A stretch of 64,000 nt of DNA. It comes from Notospermus geniculatus. Taxonomy: Eukaryota > Nemertea > Pilidiophora > Heteronemertea > Lineidae. How positions within the stretch are numbered: the stretch's first letter is position 1; each line of letters starts with the position of its first letter. The notes under the pieces are model-generated. The model made no database searches. It saw only the letters and a list, made by a program, of their open reading frames with translations, and was not told the origin of the DNA. The DNA is taken from the NCBI GenBank assembly GCA_002633025.1, contig NMRB01000647.1:59585-123584 (forward strand), in the 5' to 3' direction. Positions 11,385 through 41,770 of this stretch are shown here, one piece after another. The position numbers and the translations under genes were made by a program.

Positions 11385-12650
11385 GGTGAAAAACATCACT
11401 TAAAACGCTTAGTGACATTCGTTCAACACAAGCTTATCAATTCCTAATAGCGTTAGTGTCATCGTTAACGGGATAATCTGTTTCATTGAAACTTTCGGTA
11501 GGCCTAATCATTTTTGATGGTGCTAAATGAAACTGACACAGAGATACAGCGACATAAAAACGGGAATCTCAATCCGTGAAGTATATGAATTGATATCCTG
11601 ATTTTAGTGTCCTCGTAAGGCAACACGGCACACACCTACCTTAGCCCACAAAGTCTTGTCAGTGAATCGCATGTAAGGTGCGGCGACAAGTCCTTAAAAG
11701 CGAGGCCTGGGAGACATAATGATCACACTGAGGCTTTCATGTCGATCGCTATTTTGAGATCCTTTTATATCTTTGACCTATATTTTGTGTTATATCAATG
11801 CGTAGTCATCCAAGCTCAAAATTTTCAGTAAATTGACCGAAGACATCGAATATATTCTTGAAGAGCCACCGGTGCAGGGCCTATAACAATTGTCAATGGT
11901 CGATTTGGGTATCGTGGGCAGTTAATATCATGGTTTATCAAGATTTCTGAGTCTGTCTAATAGGCCTAGGCCCAGCCTCCGTTGCGTACTCTCATAAGGC
12001 CAAAGTGAAGGAGAATCATGACAACGGTGGACCTGGACTTTTTGTGAACAGATGGTAGTAGATTTTAGATGGCAGCACTTGCCTCCTTATTGAAGATATC
12101 AATACTCAAACGGTGCTGCCGTCTAGAAAGTACGGCGGCACATAACCGAGTTTAGAGTAATTGCATCCCGAAAAAAAGGAAAGGTGCGCCACACACTCCA
12201 CGAACCATAATGTCATCCTTTCCCCTTTGGAAAACAGAGTTTCTCACCTCATCTGATTGTGTGATAATTTCCCCGTTCATTTCGCAAGATTAGGCCTATA
12301 CAGTCACGTCAAGGAAATGGTGCAAACATCTCATCCCGTGAAAAATCACCTACCTGTCCTTACACCGCTGCCGGATGCTTCATTTTTGAATCGGATATGG
12401 ATCGCTGAACAAAAAAGAAATCGACGTCAGTGGAAGTTACATGTACGTACATATGCATGGACAGGTCTGTGCATTTGGTCACGCCTCTGGCCAGTGATAG
12501 CAATGCTAAAAATCAACAGCAACGAAGGTATTGATTTCTCATTGCGTTGGAAGTAGGCTACTGTTAGACCTTCGATACTTTATCATCAGGTACGGTATCT
12601 TTTGCCAGGCGACCGTTGCTTCGATACGTCTGTTGGTGTAGGAGATATAG

Positions 12651-12777
12651 CAAGCCGTTTGTTCATTTAATCAAATAAACCTGGTTTTTAGAAATCTGTT
12701 TTTAAACTAGGTTTCTTTAAACCAGTTTTTTAAAACCAGGTTTATTTGATTAAATGAACAAATGAACAAACGGCTTG
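12651..12777. repeat. Near-perfect palindromic foldback
   Basis: CAAGCCGTTTGTTCATTTAA and the bases after it (to AAACCTGG) are repeated in reverse complement at the right end. Inner arms of AAACCTGGTTT and AAACTAGGTTT type continue the stem. It lies about 500 bases upstream of the TRP-like ATG. Confidence 0.85.
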
Positions 12778-13280
12778 CCAAGGTAGATAAGGTACGGGCA
12801 AAAGACACGCCAAAACGAAAAAAACATTTTTTTGGAACATCCAGTAAGGATGGGATAAATTTATTGATAGATATCATATTTGAGTTTGATTATGTTGTTT
12901 GTTTTTCATCCATTTGTTTACTGCAGGTAGTGACTTTTGATTACTGAGCTACTGATGGTGCCCCTCAGATACTGGTGTCCATTAGCATATAATGGACTGT
13001 GGTCCCATAACTGTCAGACTGCTTTCGAATGAAAATATTTACGCTACACTTGGATTTGTCAGGCAGTAGTTAGGAAGAGATATTTAATAATTGCATATGA
13101 TTGTGATAACTGCATAACAGAGTCATTTTATGAGATTTGTGTGAACAGCCTGGACGGGAACTGCAGCTGATCAACGTTAAGGTTATAGTTAGTTGTTCAC
13201 GAAACGCGCCATGACCAACAACAGGTCCGTGACTCAAAAAGTGTAAAAATCAACTGGAAATAAGCAGTCCTTTCGTCAAA

Positions 13281-15050
13281 ATGTTTGGAAGCCACAAGAA
13301 CGTTGCACCGCTGGACGCCACCATCTTCCAAGAAGAACCTATATTGGATTGGAGGAAGGCGCTTATTCGAGCAATCAAAACTCGTGATTCTGTTAAGGTG
13401 ACCGAGTTGGTTTGTGATCCGCCATATGACATAAAGGAACTTCTTAACACGTTTGCACCGTTGGAATCATCGACGGCTGAACGCACAGAAGAGAACGGTG
13501 GTAAAAAGTGGGGCGGCGAAAAATGTCGGCTTCCAATCGTTCTTGCTGTTATATTTGGTGACGTCGATATTGTTGACATTCTGTGGCGAAATGGAGCTGA
13601 TATTTACAAACATGATATTCGTGGACAGAATGTTATCCACGCGCTCTGCATGGTGGCCACTTTTAAACCGTCCCGTGAGCGAAAAATGTGCGACGTTTAT
13701 GGAAAACTGATGGAGCTGGTTGCTACGGATGAAGGAAAAAGGAAGCTTCTTCACGCTGAGGATGCGCTCGGGCTCCGTCCGATCGAGCTCGCCGCAAAAC
13801 ACGGAAATTACCTTCTTATGATGTCGATGATTGAGACGGAGGGTGTGTACAGGTTTGTCGTATGTGAGACCACGACGGGGGCTTTGGTGGAATATGATAT
13901 GTCCGAGTACGAGTGTTACACACCAAACAACCGACGCCATCTTACACCGCTTGAGTTCCTCCGCCTCGCCAAGGCTTCAGATCTCGAGAAAGAAGGCGTA
14001 GACGAACTGTTCGATCACCCTCTGATCAAAGAATGGATAAATTCTAAGTTGCACGAGGCTGGAATTTTTTTACCCATGCCATTGTTACTTTTAGTGGTCA
14101 TCTTGGTGACGTTAGCCACGGACGAATACGGTCAGTTCGCATCGTGTTCGGCAAAAAACAACTCTACGTCAGGTATCGGTATCGAAAACCGTCCGAACAA
14201 AGTATCGGTACAGCGTGGGATATTCTACACGAGTGTGTTCATAGAAATATTCGGAAAGATTATATTTTACATTGGAAAGTGGCGAAGATATTGCAGTACG
14301 TTTGGAAAAGGCGGGTGGAAAGTATTCGAAAGGCCACGCAATATACCCGAGAAACGATCCTACATGTCCCACGTGGGATCGAACCGAACATTCGGACTGG
14401 CATCCTCAATTTTAAATTCCTTGCAACTGCTTGCATACGCAGTAGTTACATTGACGGTGTCAGATTGGCAACGTGGAGAAATAGGAGAATTTATGCTGAT
14501 TTTGCGTATGAGCATGCAACTTAGCATGTGGATGACATCGCTGTATTACATTCAAATCTTACCCGCGATTGGACATCTGGTCATTGGGGCGTTTTCTTCC
14601 ATCCGAGTATTTTTCTATTTCATCTTGATCTTTTTACTGTTCTTCGCCGCTTCAGCTGAATGTATACGGTCTGTAGCAAGATACTACTGCTTCGAAAACC
14701 TCGGGTACACTGTCGGCAAAAGCGCTTACTCAACATTCCTTATCATGCTTAACATGGTCAACACGCAAGACCTCAAAGAAAACCAAACAGGGGTGCCATT
14801 GGCTGTTGTAATGATGCACGTTCACGTGGTATTCATTCTCGTCATTCTATTGATCAATTTTTTGATCGCTCTCCTCAGCGAGGAGATAGGAAAGATTGAA
14901 AAGCATAAATTTATTATCCAAGCTGTGGTCAGATTGAATGTTTCTCTCGATACTCTTGTCTCGTATGACGGCGTCTATGATTTACTACCGAAGTGTATGC
15001 AGCGTAGGCGGGAGCGTTTCTTCATTCAGAAAGAAGAACACACTGTTTAA
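13281..15050 (+). CDS. TRP-like cation channel with ankyrin-like repeats, intronless
   Basis: A single uninterrupted frame of 589 codons beginning with ATG. Residues 84-185 look like ankyrin repeats (PIVLAVIFGDVDIVDILWRN and ALGLRPIELAAKHGNYLLM). Six hydrophobic segments follow: about 262-280 (S1), 313-332 (S2), 371-393 (S3), 401-422 (S4), 428-458 (S5) and 507-533 (S6). A re-entrant pore-like stretch lies near 482-493 (YSTFLIMLNMVN). S6 ends NFLIALLSEEIGKIEKHK, which resembles the S6/TRP-box junction of TRPC/TRPV/TRPA channels. A plasma-membrane cation channel is the best call, but the exact TRP subfamily cannot be assigned, and a divergent invertebrate-expanded clade is likely. The absence of introns suggests retroposition or lineage-specific intron loss. 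An AATAAA lies 159 bases after the stop. Confidence 0.88.
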   Translation: MFGSHKNVAPLDATIFQEEPILDWRKALIRAIKTRDSVKVTELVCDPPYDIKELLNTFAPLESSTAERTEENGGKKWGGEKCRLPIVLAVIFGDVDIVDILWRNGADIYKHDIRGQNVIHALCMVATFKPSRERKMCDVYGKLMELVATDEGKRKLLHAEDALGLRPIELAAKHGNYLLMMSMIETEGVYRFVVCETTTGALVEYDMSEYECYTPNNRRHLTPLEFLRLAKASDLEKEGVDELFDHPLIKEWINSKLHEAGIFLPMPLLLLVVILVTLATDEYGQFASCSAKNNSTSGIGIENRPNKVSVQRGIFYTSVFIEIFGKIIFYIGKWRRYCSTFGKGGWKVFERPRNIPEKRSYMSHVGSNRTFGLASSILNSLQLLAYAVVTLTVSDWQRGEIGEFMLILRMSMQLSMWMTSLYYIQILPAIGHLVIGAFSSIRVFFYFILIFLLFFAASAECIRSVARYYCFENLGYTVGKSAYSTFLIMLNMVNTQDLKENQTGVPLAVVMMHVHVVFILVILLINFLIALLSEEIGKIEKHKFIIQAVVRLNVSLDTLVSYDGVYDLLPKCMQRRRERFFIQKEEHTV

Positions 15051-15208
15051 AGTTGAAGCTGTTGAGTAAAAAAGGGATAAATCCGATTGGTGGATGAACT
15101 CCGTGCTTTTGCAGCACACCAGGTATGAAAATGAACGATGCCAATGTAACGGACTCAATTCTAAGAAAATGAAAAACAATGTATGTAAATGACTAGAAAT
15201 TTAGTCAC

Positions 15209-15214
15209 AATAAA
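15209..15214 (+). promoter_or_regulatory. Poly(A) signal for the TRP-like gene
   Basis: AATAAA on the plus strand, 159 bases downstream of the TRP-like stop codon. No other gene on this strand would use it. Confidence 0.5.
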
Positions 15215-15531
15215 TAGAAAATTTACAAATACATGTAACTTGGATATGTGCGGCAAATACTATGCTTGGACTTCACACGTTCTTGATATGACACGTATAA
15301 AAATATCACAGAACTCTTTGCACGAAGACAAATGAACGCATAAAACAGGAAAACGAAGAAAAAAGCAATCGTCACGAGCAACACAACATGAGCATGGACG
15401 TACGATACGGTTTGGTCGTTCTAGGAAGTATTTCTACCAACTGCTCCTGGCAGAAATCGCAGTTTTTAAAAAACTTATTCCACTGTTGTTGATGTTCCAC
15501 AGCTGCTAATGTCTTGCAAACAGAGTTTTTT

Positions 15532-15579
15532 AGTCACCCGGTGACTAAAAAAGTCCATTGGTCCAATGGACTTTTTATT
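15532..15579. repeat. Two abutting perfect palindromes at a convergent 3' boundary
   Basis: The first palindrome is TTTTTTAGTCACC, one spacer base, then its reverse complement. The second is AAAAAGTCCATTGG, a spacer T, then its reverse complement. The two share the A-run between them. They sit between the 3' end of the TRP-like gene and the stop codon of the minus-strand WDR gene. Confidence 0.85.
15574..15579 (-). promoter_or_regulatory. Poly(A) signal for the WDR64/49-like gene
   Basis: TTTATT on the plus strand is AATAAA on the minus strand, 28 bases past the stop codon at 15608-15610. It overlaps the outer arm of a palindrome, so the terminal transcript could fold there. Confidence 0.55.
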
Positions 15580-15607
15580 GTGCCACTGACATCGCTTGCT
15601 TGTGGGC

Positions 15608-31801
<16,194 letters not shown>

Positions 31802-33007
31802 TATTCCCAAGTGATGTTCTTAGAATTCAAATTGAAGAACATGCCATACACCTAGAAATTCTTAAATGATTGTTTTCTCTCTGATATGAGCCGGTCGGTT
31901 ATTTGCGTAGATCCTAGGTTTAATATTCGCGGATGTTACGACGCATTCCATGCATGACACTGAGAAAATAATCCGTGCAAATATGCATATACCGTCATAC
32001 CCAACTGGAAAAAAACCTCAACACCACCAAAATCGTCGGCTTCACTAGCAACAATAATTGAAGGACTTTCTGTTTTCCTTTTCCACGATATTCCGTGCTC
32101 CGACAACTACCCAACCAGTATCCATCCAGTCAAGAAAGTTGACAATCACCTGTTCACACTACACGGTTATTCCGCTCCAATGAAAAGCCTTAAGACCTGA
32201 TTCTATACCGAGATCTCATCTCTTCAATTGATATATCCATTATCGGTAGGCCTGCCATAAATTTATCAGAGGACAATTTCGGGTCAACAGACACACTCGC
32301 TTGTATTGTGGCGTAGTCGAGGTATATTGATTATTATTGAAATCACGTCCGAAACCAGTAAGTTGTCTGAGCAAAAATCAGCCAGCACAGTGTGCCTATT
32401 TAAATGTATTATTTTTCCTACTATCGTTAGCAGTATACGCTTACCCTATGCAAAACTGCCTATTAGGGCCTACTCTGGAGCGTGAGCGTAACAACAGAGG
32501 CCTAGCCTTTCATGTTTATACAGTGTGACTTACAAATTAGCTTCCACATTGCTAAAGGCGCCTCTCCACGTGACAGTTTCCTGTCGAAAGTTTGCTGTCA
32601 GATAGTCAATTATTGCTGTCTGACAGCAATAATTGACTGTCTGACAGCAAACTTTCGAGCAGTTGTGGGGTTGCGCCACATTCGATCCACTTCCTCTTTT
32701 CACCACGGAAGTCACGGTAAAGCGCGAATCACGGTGCCGCGTGACGGCCCAGTCTGGTGACGGAAACCGAATTGCTAATGGTAGTGACTTAGAATTCCAA
32801 AAGAGGGCGCTGTGTGGCGACCATCAAGAAGCCTGTTTGACGGAACCCCGGGGACGGAACTTCTTGAAGACAAAAACGCCGAGCCCCTTCGGCCCTCATT
32901 CATTTGGGAAATGCTTCACTACATCTGAGTTCTACTCCATGGGTCGGAGGTGAACGATGGTCGGAATAAAGGAACGAACAAACTGATAGGTGCATTACTT
33001 AAGTATT
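31802..33007. other. Intergenic between WDR and PGAP4-like genes; hairpin only
   Basis: Contains the WDR promoter region (its 5' UTR lies upstream of 31801), the 32584-32658 hairpin, and the PGAP4-like 3' flank. Short open frames show no recognisable domain. Confidence 0.6.
32584..32658. repeat. 37-bp-arm hairpin upstream of the WDR gene
   Basis: TCGAAAGTTTGCTGTCAGAT...AATTATTGCTGTC is followed with no spacer by its reverse complement, with one mismatch. It lies about 780 bases upstream of the WDR start codon. Confidence 0.9.
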
Positions 33008-34355
33008 TTAATTGACTATGTAGGGATCCAATGTCTTTTTCCTGACACTGGAATACATACCGATATGTCTCACGAGATTCGGACTTATCATTTTGCCCTC
33101 CAGTCCAGTGTCCTTTTTAAACGTCTCCAGAATATAGTCCTTCGCGTACCCGCTCTTTGACTCGGTGTGACGTAAATATTTCACCAGGGTGTGCGCAGTG
33201 GAATTCGGGAACAACATGGCGGGCGTGCAGCAAGATGGCGCAGGCACAATCTGGTAGAAATGTAGTGAAAGTTCCCGCACTTTTAATATATTGCTGCGTC
33301 CAATACAGAAAAAAACTACAATAAAGTAGACGATCATGTACAGCCACAGACCATGCAGACGGCGAATAATCATTCTATTGATAGGCCGACTTCCTAGACG
33401 CGTCCATAGCCATAAGGTGGCTGAACCGAATATGGCACCAAGCGCGAGTAGTTCGGGAATTCTTTCCACCTGGTAGTCGAAGAAACGAAGAATTCTGGAC
33501 GGATGATAAAGTTTAATGTAGGCGATATTTCGCCGTCTCTTCTCACTGAAGTAATATTTGAAAGAATGCGTCAACGCGTGGTGAATTACCCGAAATGCAT
33601 TGTCAACCGGAACTGCGTCGTCCTCCAGGAGTAAGACATATTGGGGGTTTTTCTTCAAGGACTCGTCAAGGCAGTACCAATAATCATTCTTTTCTTTTTC
33701 AAAAATGTTTTCACTTTCAATCTGGTCGATTGCATACTGTGCAAACCGATTGAAGATTGGTATACCCAAAGCTTCTGAGAGATAACTGGCCTCCGTGTTA
33801 TCCAAAGGACTTGCATCAACGTTGCACAGCGCCATCTGGAAGAACCCATCGTGTGTCGTTCGGAACTCTTTCAGAAGCTCATGTGTCTTTGCGACAGTTT
33901 GCGTCAGATACTTGGTCTCGTGTTTACTCTCGGGATTTCTCGCGATACTAATCACAGTAACGTACACGACAGGAAATGGCGGGACTCTCCCATAATCACC
34001 CGCCATTCCATGCGACGAATTCCGCAACTTCTTTTCGCGAGTGATATAATTAGCGGCCGTTTTGGCATTCATGTCATTCTGAGTCCAGCTCAAGTTTCTT
34101 TCAAAAGCAAGATCTGTGTTTTTGCGGAAGAAAAGAGAATTAGGCATATTGCGGCAAAGCAAAGGCAGTAAGATCACAAATGTGACAAAGTAAATAATTA
34201 AAGTGTTTCGATTAATTTTATCCTTCCATACGGCTTTCAAGGGTTTCACGCAATATTTCAATGATGACGTCACAATGTGCAATGCCAAGGCCCGACATTC
34301 TATCTGCCGTGTCTTCTCAATGCGATGAACACACCATCTCCGAGTCGAACGAAGT
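33008..34355 (-). CDS. PGAP4: PGAP4/TMEM246-like GPI-anchor N-acetylgalactosamine transferase
   Basis: One open frame with stop at 33008, open on the 5' side to an acceptor TTCTATTTCAG ending at 34356. Numbering from the TTG at 34288: TM1 at 30-45; conserved block YVTVISIARNP at 109-119; EKEKNDYWYCL at 198-207; LEDDAVP at 221-227, the metal/nucleotide-sugar site expected for this glycosyltransferase fold; LYHPSR at 260-265; a paired TM hairpin at about 281-297 and 313-330 splitting the catalytic domain, diagnostic for PGAP4; CCTPAMLFP at 353-361; PNLVRHIGMYSS at 403-414. PGAP4 acts in the Golgi, adding GalNAc to GPI anchors. No in-frame ATG precedes TM1 in this exon, so the start codon must lie in an upstream exon I could not identify, and the true 5' end is unknown. 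Confidence 0.88.
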
Positions 34356-35374
34356 CTGAAATAGAAGAAGACAAACTTTCAACGACTAGACAAGACACAA
34401 ATTTCGGTGAGATCATTGCCCTGACCTGTTCTGGTGACCGACGATGGACGAAGGACGAAGGTGCATGTCAGCGTGCTGCCCGAAACTCTCCACAAGAATA
34501 TACCGATAGGGCCTACGAACCTTTGGTCCAACATTTCAGATTTATCCACCACAATTCACCGAAGTACAAAATACAAAAGTACAAAATACATTTGTCGGAC
34601 ACTTGGCCAAATAAGACCCGAAATCAGACAAAGGCCAAAAAACCAACAACACTTCCTCGTCGTTGACAACATGGACAAGTAGATTTCGACATGCACGAGC
34701 ACATAGGCTATACATACATGTACGAACGACAGCACGACCCCTGCCTGGATGTGTGACGCAACGATCATTACGTCATACGTTATGGTGTGAAACAGATCGT
34801 GTAATGTTGGACGGACAAAAACCCACAGGAATGACGTCAGGTTACACACCAGTATGATCAATCAGGGCCAGGTTGTTCTATTAAAATCGGTATTTTCCCT
34901 TTAACACGATTTATTCGGTTTGGATATTTTTCTTAATCCTCTTTTTAGTTCGGGGAGCCTAGTTCGGTCAATAAGCTCAAAATTGTGACCCGATCAGGAC
35001 ATAGCGGACAAAAGCGCCATTTTTGGCCGAAATGTTCCTTTAATATGGTACTTCAATTCTAGAAGGGGCGCCCAAGTCAGATCACCATGGTAACGTCAAA
35101 ATCGGTGTTGAAGTTTAGGACACTGACTTTATCATTGGACCCAAGAACTAACTTCTGAACGGTTAGACTTACACCCCATAAATCTCAACAGATAGAAACA
35201 GATAGAAACATGGTGCCTCAGAAGCAGATAAGCATGTTCTTAATTGTTTTCAGTAGTTATGTAATAAGAAATTACGTTTTTATGCAAATTAACACAAAAT
35301 GGGCCAAAATATATAAAAACGTCGTTTGCAATTACCTAATCAGTTAAAAATTACTAAAAGCATGCTCTAATCCA
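34356..35374. other. PGAP4-like 5' flank; no supported coding exon
   Basis: The missing first coding exon of the PGAP4-like gene may lie here or further upstream, but I could not find an ATG exon whose donor restores the frame. The stretch 34860-35340 is AT-rich without clear structure. Confidence 0.5.
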
Positions 35375-35760
35375 TCAATCTGTGATTGACGAAAAATATT
35401 TTATCCGATCTTTTTGGCCAAGTTTTTTCATCCAACTTTGAGGGATCGTGTACAGCGGGCATAAGACATGTTTTTTTTTCTTTAAGGACTCATTAAGGCA
35501 ATACGATGTCTTTATGGCAATACCAATAATATTTCTTTTCTTTTTCAAAAATATTTCCACTTTTTCTATCTGGTCGATTCCATTGTGGAAACCGATTGAA
35601 GATTGGTATACCCAATGCTTCTGATACGGTAACTGCTGGCATCAACGCTGCACAGCGCCATATGGAAGAACCCATCGTGTGTCGTTCGAAACTCTTTCAA
35701 AAGATCGTGCGTCTTTGCTACAGTTTGCGTCAGATACTTGGTCTCGCGTTTATTCAAGGG
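35375..35760 (-). pseudogene. Decayed partial duplicate of the PGAP4-like gene
   Basis: Three overlapping minus-strand frames match PGAP4-like residues about 122-212: TKYLTQTVAKTHDLLKEF and HDGFFHMALCSVDAS in one frame, SEALGIPIFNRF and NIFEKEKKYYWYC in a second, and CLNESLKKK in a third. The shifts between frames, loss of the LEDDAVP core and lack of downstream similarity show a broken copy. It lies about 1 kb upstream of the intact gene in the same orientation, consistent with tandem duplication and decay. Confidence 0.85.
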
Positions 35761-36530
35761 GCTTTGGACCTGGAGTCAACTATGACTGGTTTAACAATTA
35801 CATGTACTACATGTATTTCCCTACCTGAACCAAGAACGTTTTTCTGTCATATTTTCTGCCAAAGATTGCAATCCCGAGCGACCCGGCGACGTGATAAACT
35901 TTCTTGTATGTGAAAAGGAATTGAAGTGTAGGCTACATTCTGACTTGTATATCCAAGCAGTGGCACAAAATTCAACATTGCAAAGTAGATAACCTCAATA
36001 ATCCATCATCAGTGCTGCATTGTGAACTAACTAATCAATGGTCGATATTGCTCTGCTCGGATATTATTACTACCATGACTACAGGTTTGAATAGTGGCCG
36101 GTATTTGCGGGATATGCTGCTAAATGGATCAATAAACTTTCGTGCTACATGCAGTACGGGGGGCACGCCCATATCGTAGGCTGTACTGGTCACAAATCAT
36201 AAATCGCAAATCAATGTCGCCATTAAATCACGACTCAACATCAGGTTGTGATCCATGCTACACCAGGAGACACTGTAGGTGTACAGTCCGTGGAATGGAA
36301 GTGCTTGATACAAAGTCCATGCATTGTCAACACAACGGTCATGGTCAGAGCTTGGAGGAATTGTCAGAGTTAGCGACATCCCGTTATAAAAAGGCTTAAT
36401 CCTCTAGGAAAATAGCAACCGAACTTTGAGTCCAGGGGGGTTAGGCGGCGACAGATAAGCGCGTACGCGACGCATAACGACTGCGCAACCCAAAAATAGG
36501 GGCCGTATTCAAAAAGGGTGTTTAAGACTT
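35761..36530. other. Non-coding, ending in a DNA-transposon terminus at a gap
   Basis: No gene was seen. The last bases before the gap, GGGGCCGTATTCAAAAAGGG, look like a terminal repeat; a related AATACGGCCCC end occurs at 45929-45939. This suggests that a repeat broke the assembly. Confidence 0.55.
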
Positions 36531-37511
36531 NNNNNNNNNNNNNNNNNNNNNNNNNNNNNNNNNNNNNNNNNNNNNNNNNNNNNNNNNNNNNNNNNNNNNN
36601 NNNNNNNNNNNNNNNNNNNNNNNNNNNNNNNNNNNNNNNNNNNNNNNNNNNNNNNNNNNNNNNNNNNNNNNNNNNNNNNNNNNNNNNNNNNNNNNNNNNN
36701 NNNNNNNNNNNNNNNNNNNNNNNNNNNNNNNNNNNNNNNNNNNNNNNNNNNNNNNNNNNNNNNNNNNNNNNNNNNNNNNNNNNNNNNNNNNNNNNNNNNN
36801 NNNNNNNNNNNNNNNNNNNNNNNNNNNNNNNNNNNNNNNNNNNNNNNNNNNNNNNNNNNNNNNNNNNNNNNNNNNNNNNNNNNNNNNNNNNNNNNNNNNN
36901 NNNNNNNNNNNNNNNNNNNNNNNNNNNNNNNNNNNNNNNNNNNNNNNNNNNNNNNNNNNNNNNNNNNNNNNNNNNNNNNNNNNNNNNNNNNNNNNNNNNN
37001 NNNNNNNNNNNNNNNNNNNNNNNNNNNNNNNNNNNNNNNNNNNNNNNNNNNNNNNNNNNNNNNNNNNNNNNNNNNNNNNNNNNNNNNNNNNNNNNNNNNN
37101 NNNNNNNNNNNNNNNNNNNNNNNNNNNNNNNNNNNNNNNNNNNNNNNNNNNNNNNNNNNNNNNNNNNNNNNNNNNNNNNNNNNNNNNNNNNNNNNNNNNN
37201 NNNNNNNNNNNNNNNNNNNNNNNNNNNNNNNNNNNNNNNNNNNNNNNNNNNNNNNNNNNNNNNNNNNNNNNNNNNNNNNNNNNNNNNNNNNNNNNNNNNN
37301 NNNNNNNNNNNNNNNNNNNNNNNNNNNNNNNNNNNNNNNNNNNNNNNNNNNNNNNNNNNNNNNNNNNNNNNNNNNNNNNNNNNNNNNNNNNNNNNNNNNN
37401 NNNNNNNNNNNNNNNNNNNNNNNNNNNNNNNNNNNNNNNNNNNNNNNNNNNNNNNNNNNNNNNNNNNNNNNNNNNNNNNNNNNNNNNNNNNNNNNNNNNN
37501 NNNNNNNNNNN
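36531..37511. other. Assembly gap of 981 N
   Basis: Continuous N run, flanked on the right by nine C bases. Its real length is unknown. Confidence 1.
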
Positions 37512-38245
37512 CCCCCCCCCCGACAAAAGCTAGCTACGAGCCTGATGGTATTGTTTTGATATAATTATCTTATCGTATACGCCTACTACATGTAACTTAC
37601 TGTAGGCCTATACATCGATTCTTTTTTGGGCGGTGAATAAAAAATGGTACATGTACTGTACATTACATGTAATTTGAATAGGAAATTGAGTATCGATCCG
37701 ATTCCTCCCCTCACAACCCCTCACAACCCCCGCTCAGTGCCCATGATCCCCACACCGCATCATCAGCAAGGCCTTGGGGGTGGGTAGGTGGGGGCGGGGA
37801 GGGTGACAGGAAATGAAATATTGACTATTTGGTTATTCATTTCGTCACTTCCTGCTAGCTTTCGCTTCATCGAAGCAATCAATGCATGTTGAGATAATGT
37901 AGGCCTATATTTAATTGACACAACGTAAATAGGTTAAACATGACTAAGTTTGTCAATCGTGCCAATATAAACGATGTTTCACATCTATCTTGTCCACAAA
38001 AGCCTATCACGGGATATTCAATACGCGTACTTACAAGACCGTATACCGGTAGGCCTATTAATCTATCTTACATTACCTCGGTCGCGGACGAGTTCTACGA
38101 AAGTAAGGGGGAAATACCATACCACCTCAGAAAGACTGCATTCGGAGCCAAAGTTGGTGAAGTTGCGATGGAACTTTGACGACGCTGTGAACGTTCTCGT
38201 CAGCATATTTTTAACGAACACGCCTGGGTCCGTGTAAAGGCAGGA
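37512..38245. other. Upstream flank of the Rab1-like gene
   Basis: Contains CCCCTCACAAC short tandem copies, a G-rich run near 37777-37803 and TAGGCCTA motifs. The Rab promoter is expected here, but I see no definite TATA or initiator element. Confidence 0.5.
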
Positions 38246-41289
<3,044 letters not shown>

Positions 41290-41559
41290 AGGACTCACCG
41301 GAGGCAGCAGGATGGACAGTTACTACCCATGCTCCTTCAATGTAATATAATTATTAACGCTTCACTTTCTCTGAACGGATTGGATCTCCCGGTGTTTTTA
41401 ACGGCATTGAAGAGACCTACAACCACAACGTGAAAATCCAGCTCTGCCAATATGGTGCAACCTGACAATTATATAATCTATGAAAAACTTACCGCCATGG
41501 CCAAGTGATATTAGTGTAAAGGCCACGATACAGAAAAGCACAAAATTGACACACAAAAT

Positions 41560-41770
41560 GATAATAAGCAAGAAGTCAATCTCCAGAATTCACGAATTTT
41601 CGACCCCAACCGGTGTCTTTTTCAAGTGGAACTTTACAATCTGAAACTCTAGAAAAGACAATAGAAAAGAGTCTTTTCTAGAGTTTCAGATTGTAAAGTT
41701 CCACTTGAAAAAGACCCCGGTTGGGGTCGAAAATTCGTGAATACTGGAGATTGACTTCTTGCTTATTATC
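41560..41770. repeat. Long near-perfect hairpin downstream of the Rab stop
   Basis: GATAATAAGCAAGAAGTCAA at the left end pairs with TTGACTTCTTGCTTATTATC at the right end. The arms run about 95-100 bases with few mismatches and a loop of roughly 12 bases (GACAATAGAAAA). The direct repeat GTGTAAAGGCCACGA flanks it on both sides (41515 and 41773). Confidence 0.92.

Larger units (their letters stand above)
8733..13280. other. Intergenic, repeat-rich; no supported gene
   Basis: Between the 5' end of the secreted gene and the TRP-like gene I see only repeats (9571-9708, 10393-10745, 11022-11384, 12651-12777) and repeated TAGGCCTA motifs. Open frames here, the longest at 9713-10240, lack recognisable domains and cross repeats. 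The promoters of the two flanking genes presumably lie near the edges. Confidence 0.6.

Noticed and set aside
36518-37564. Long open frames on both strands across the N run
   Set aside because: They consist almost wholly of unknown bases and carry no coding information.
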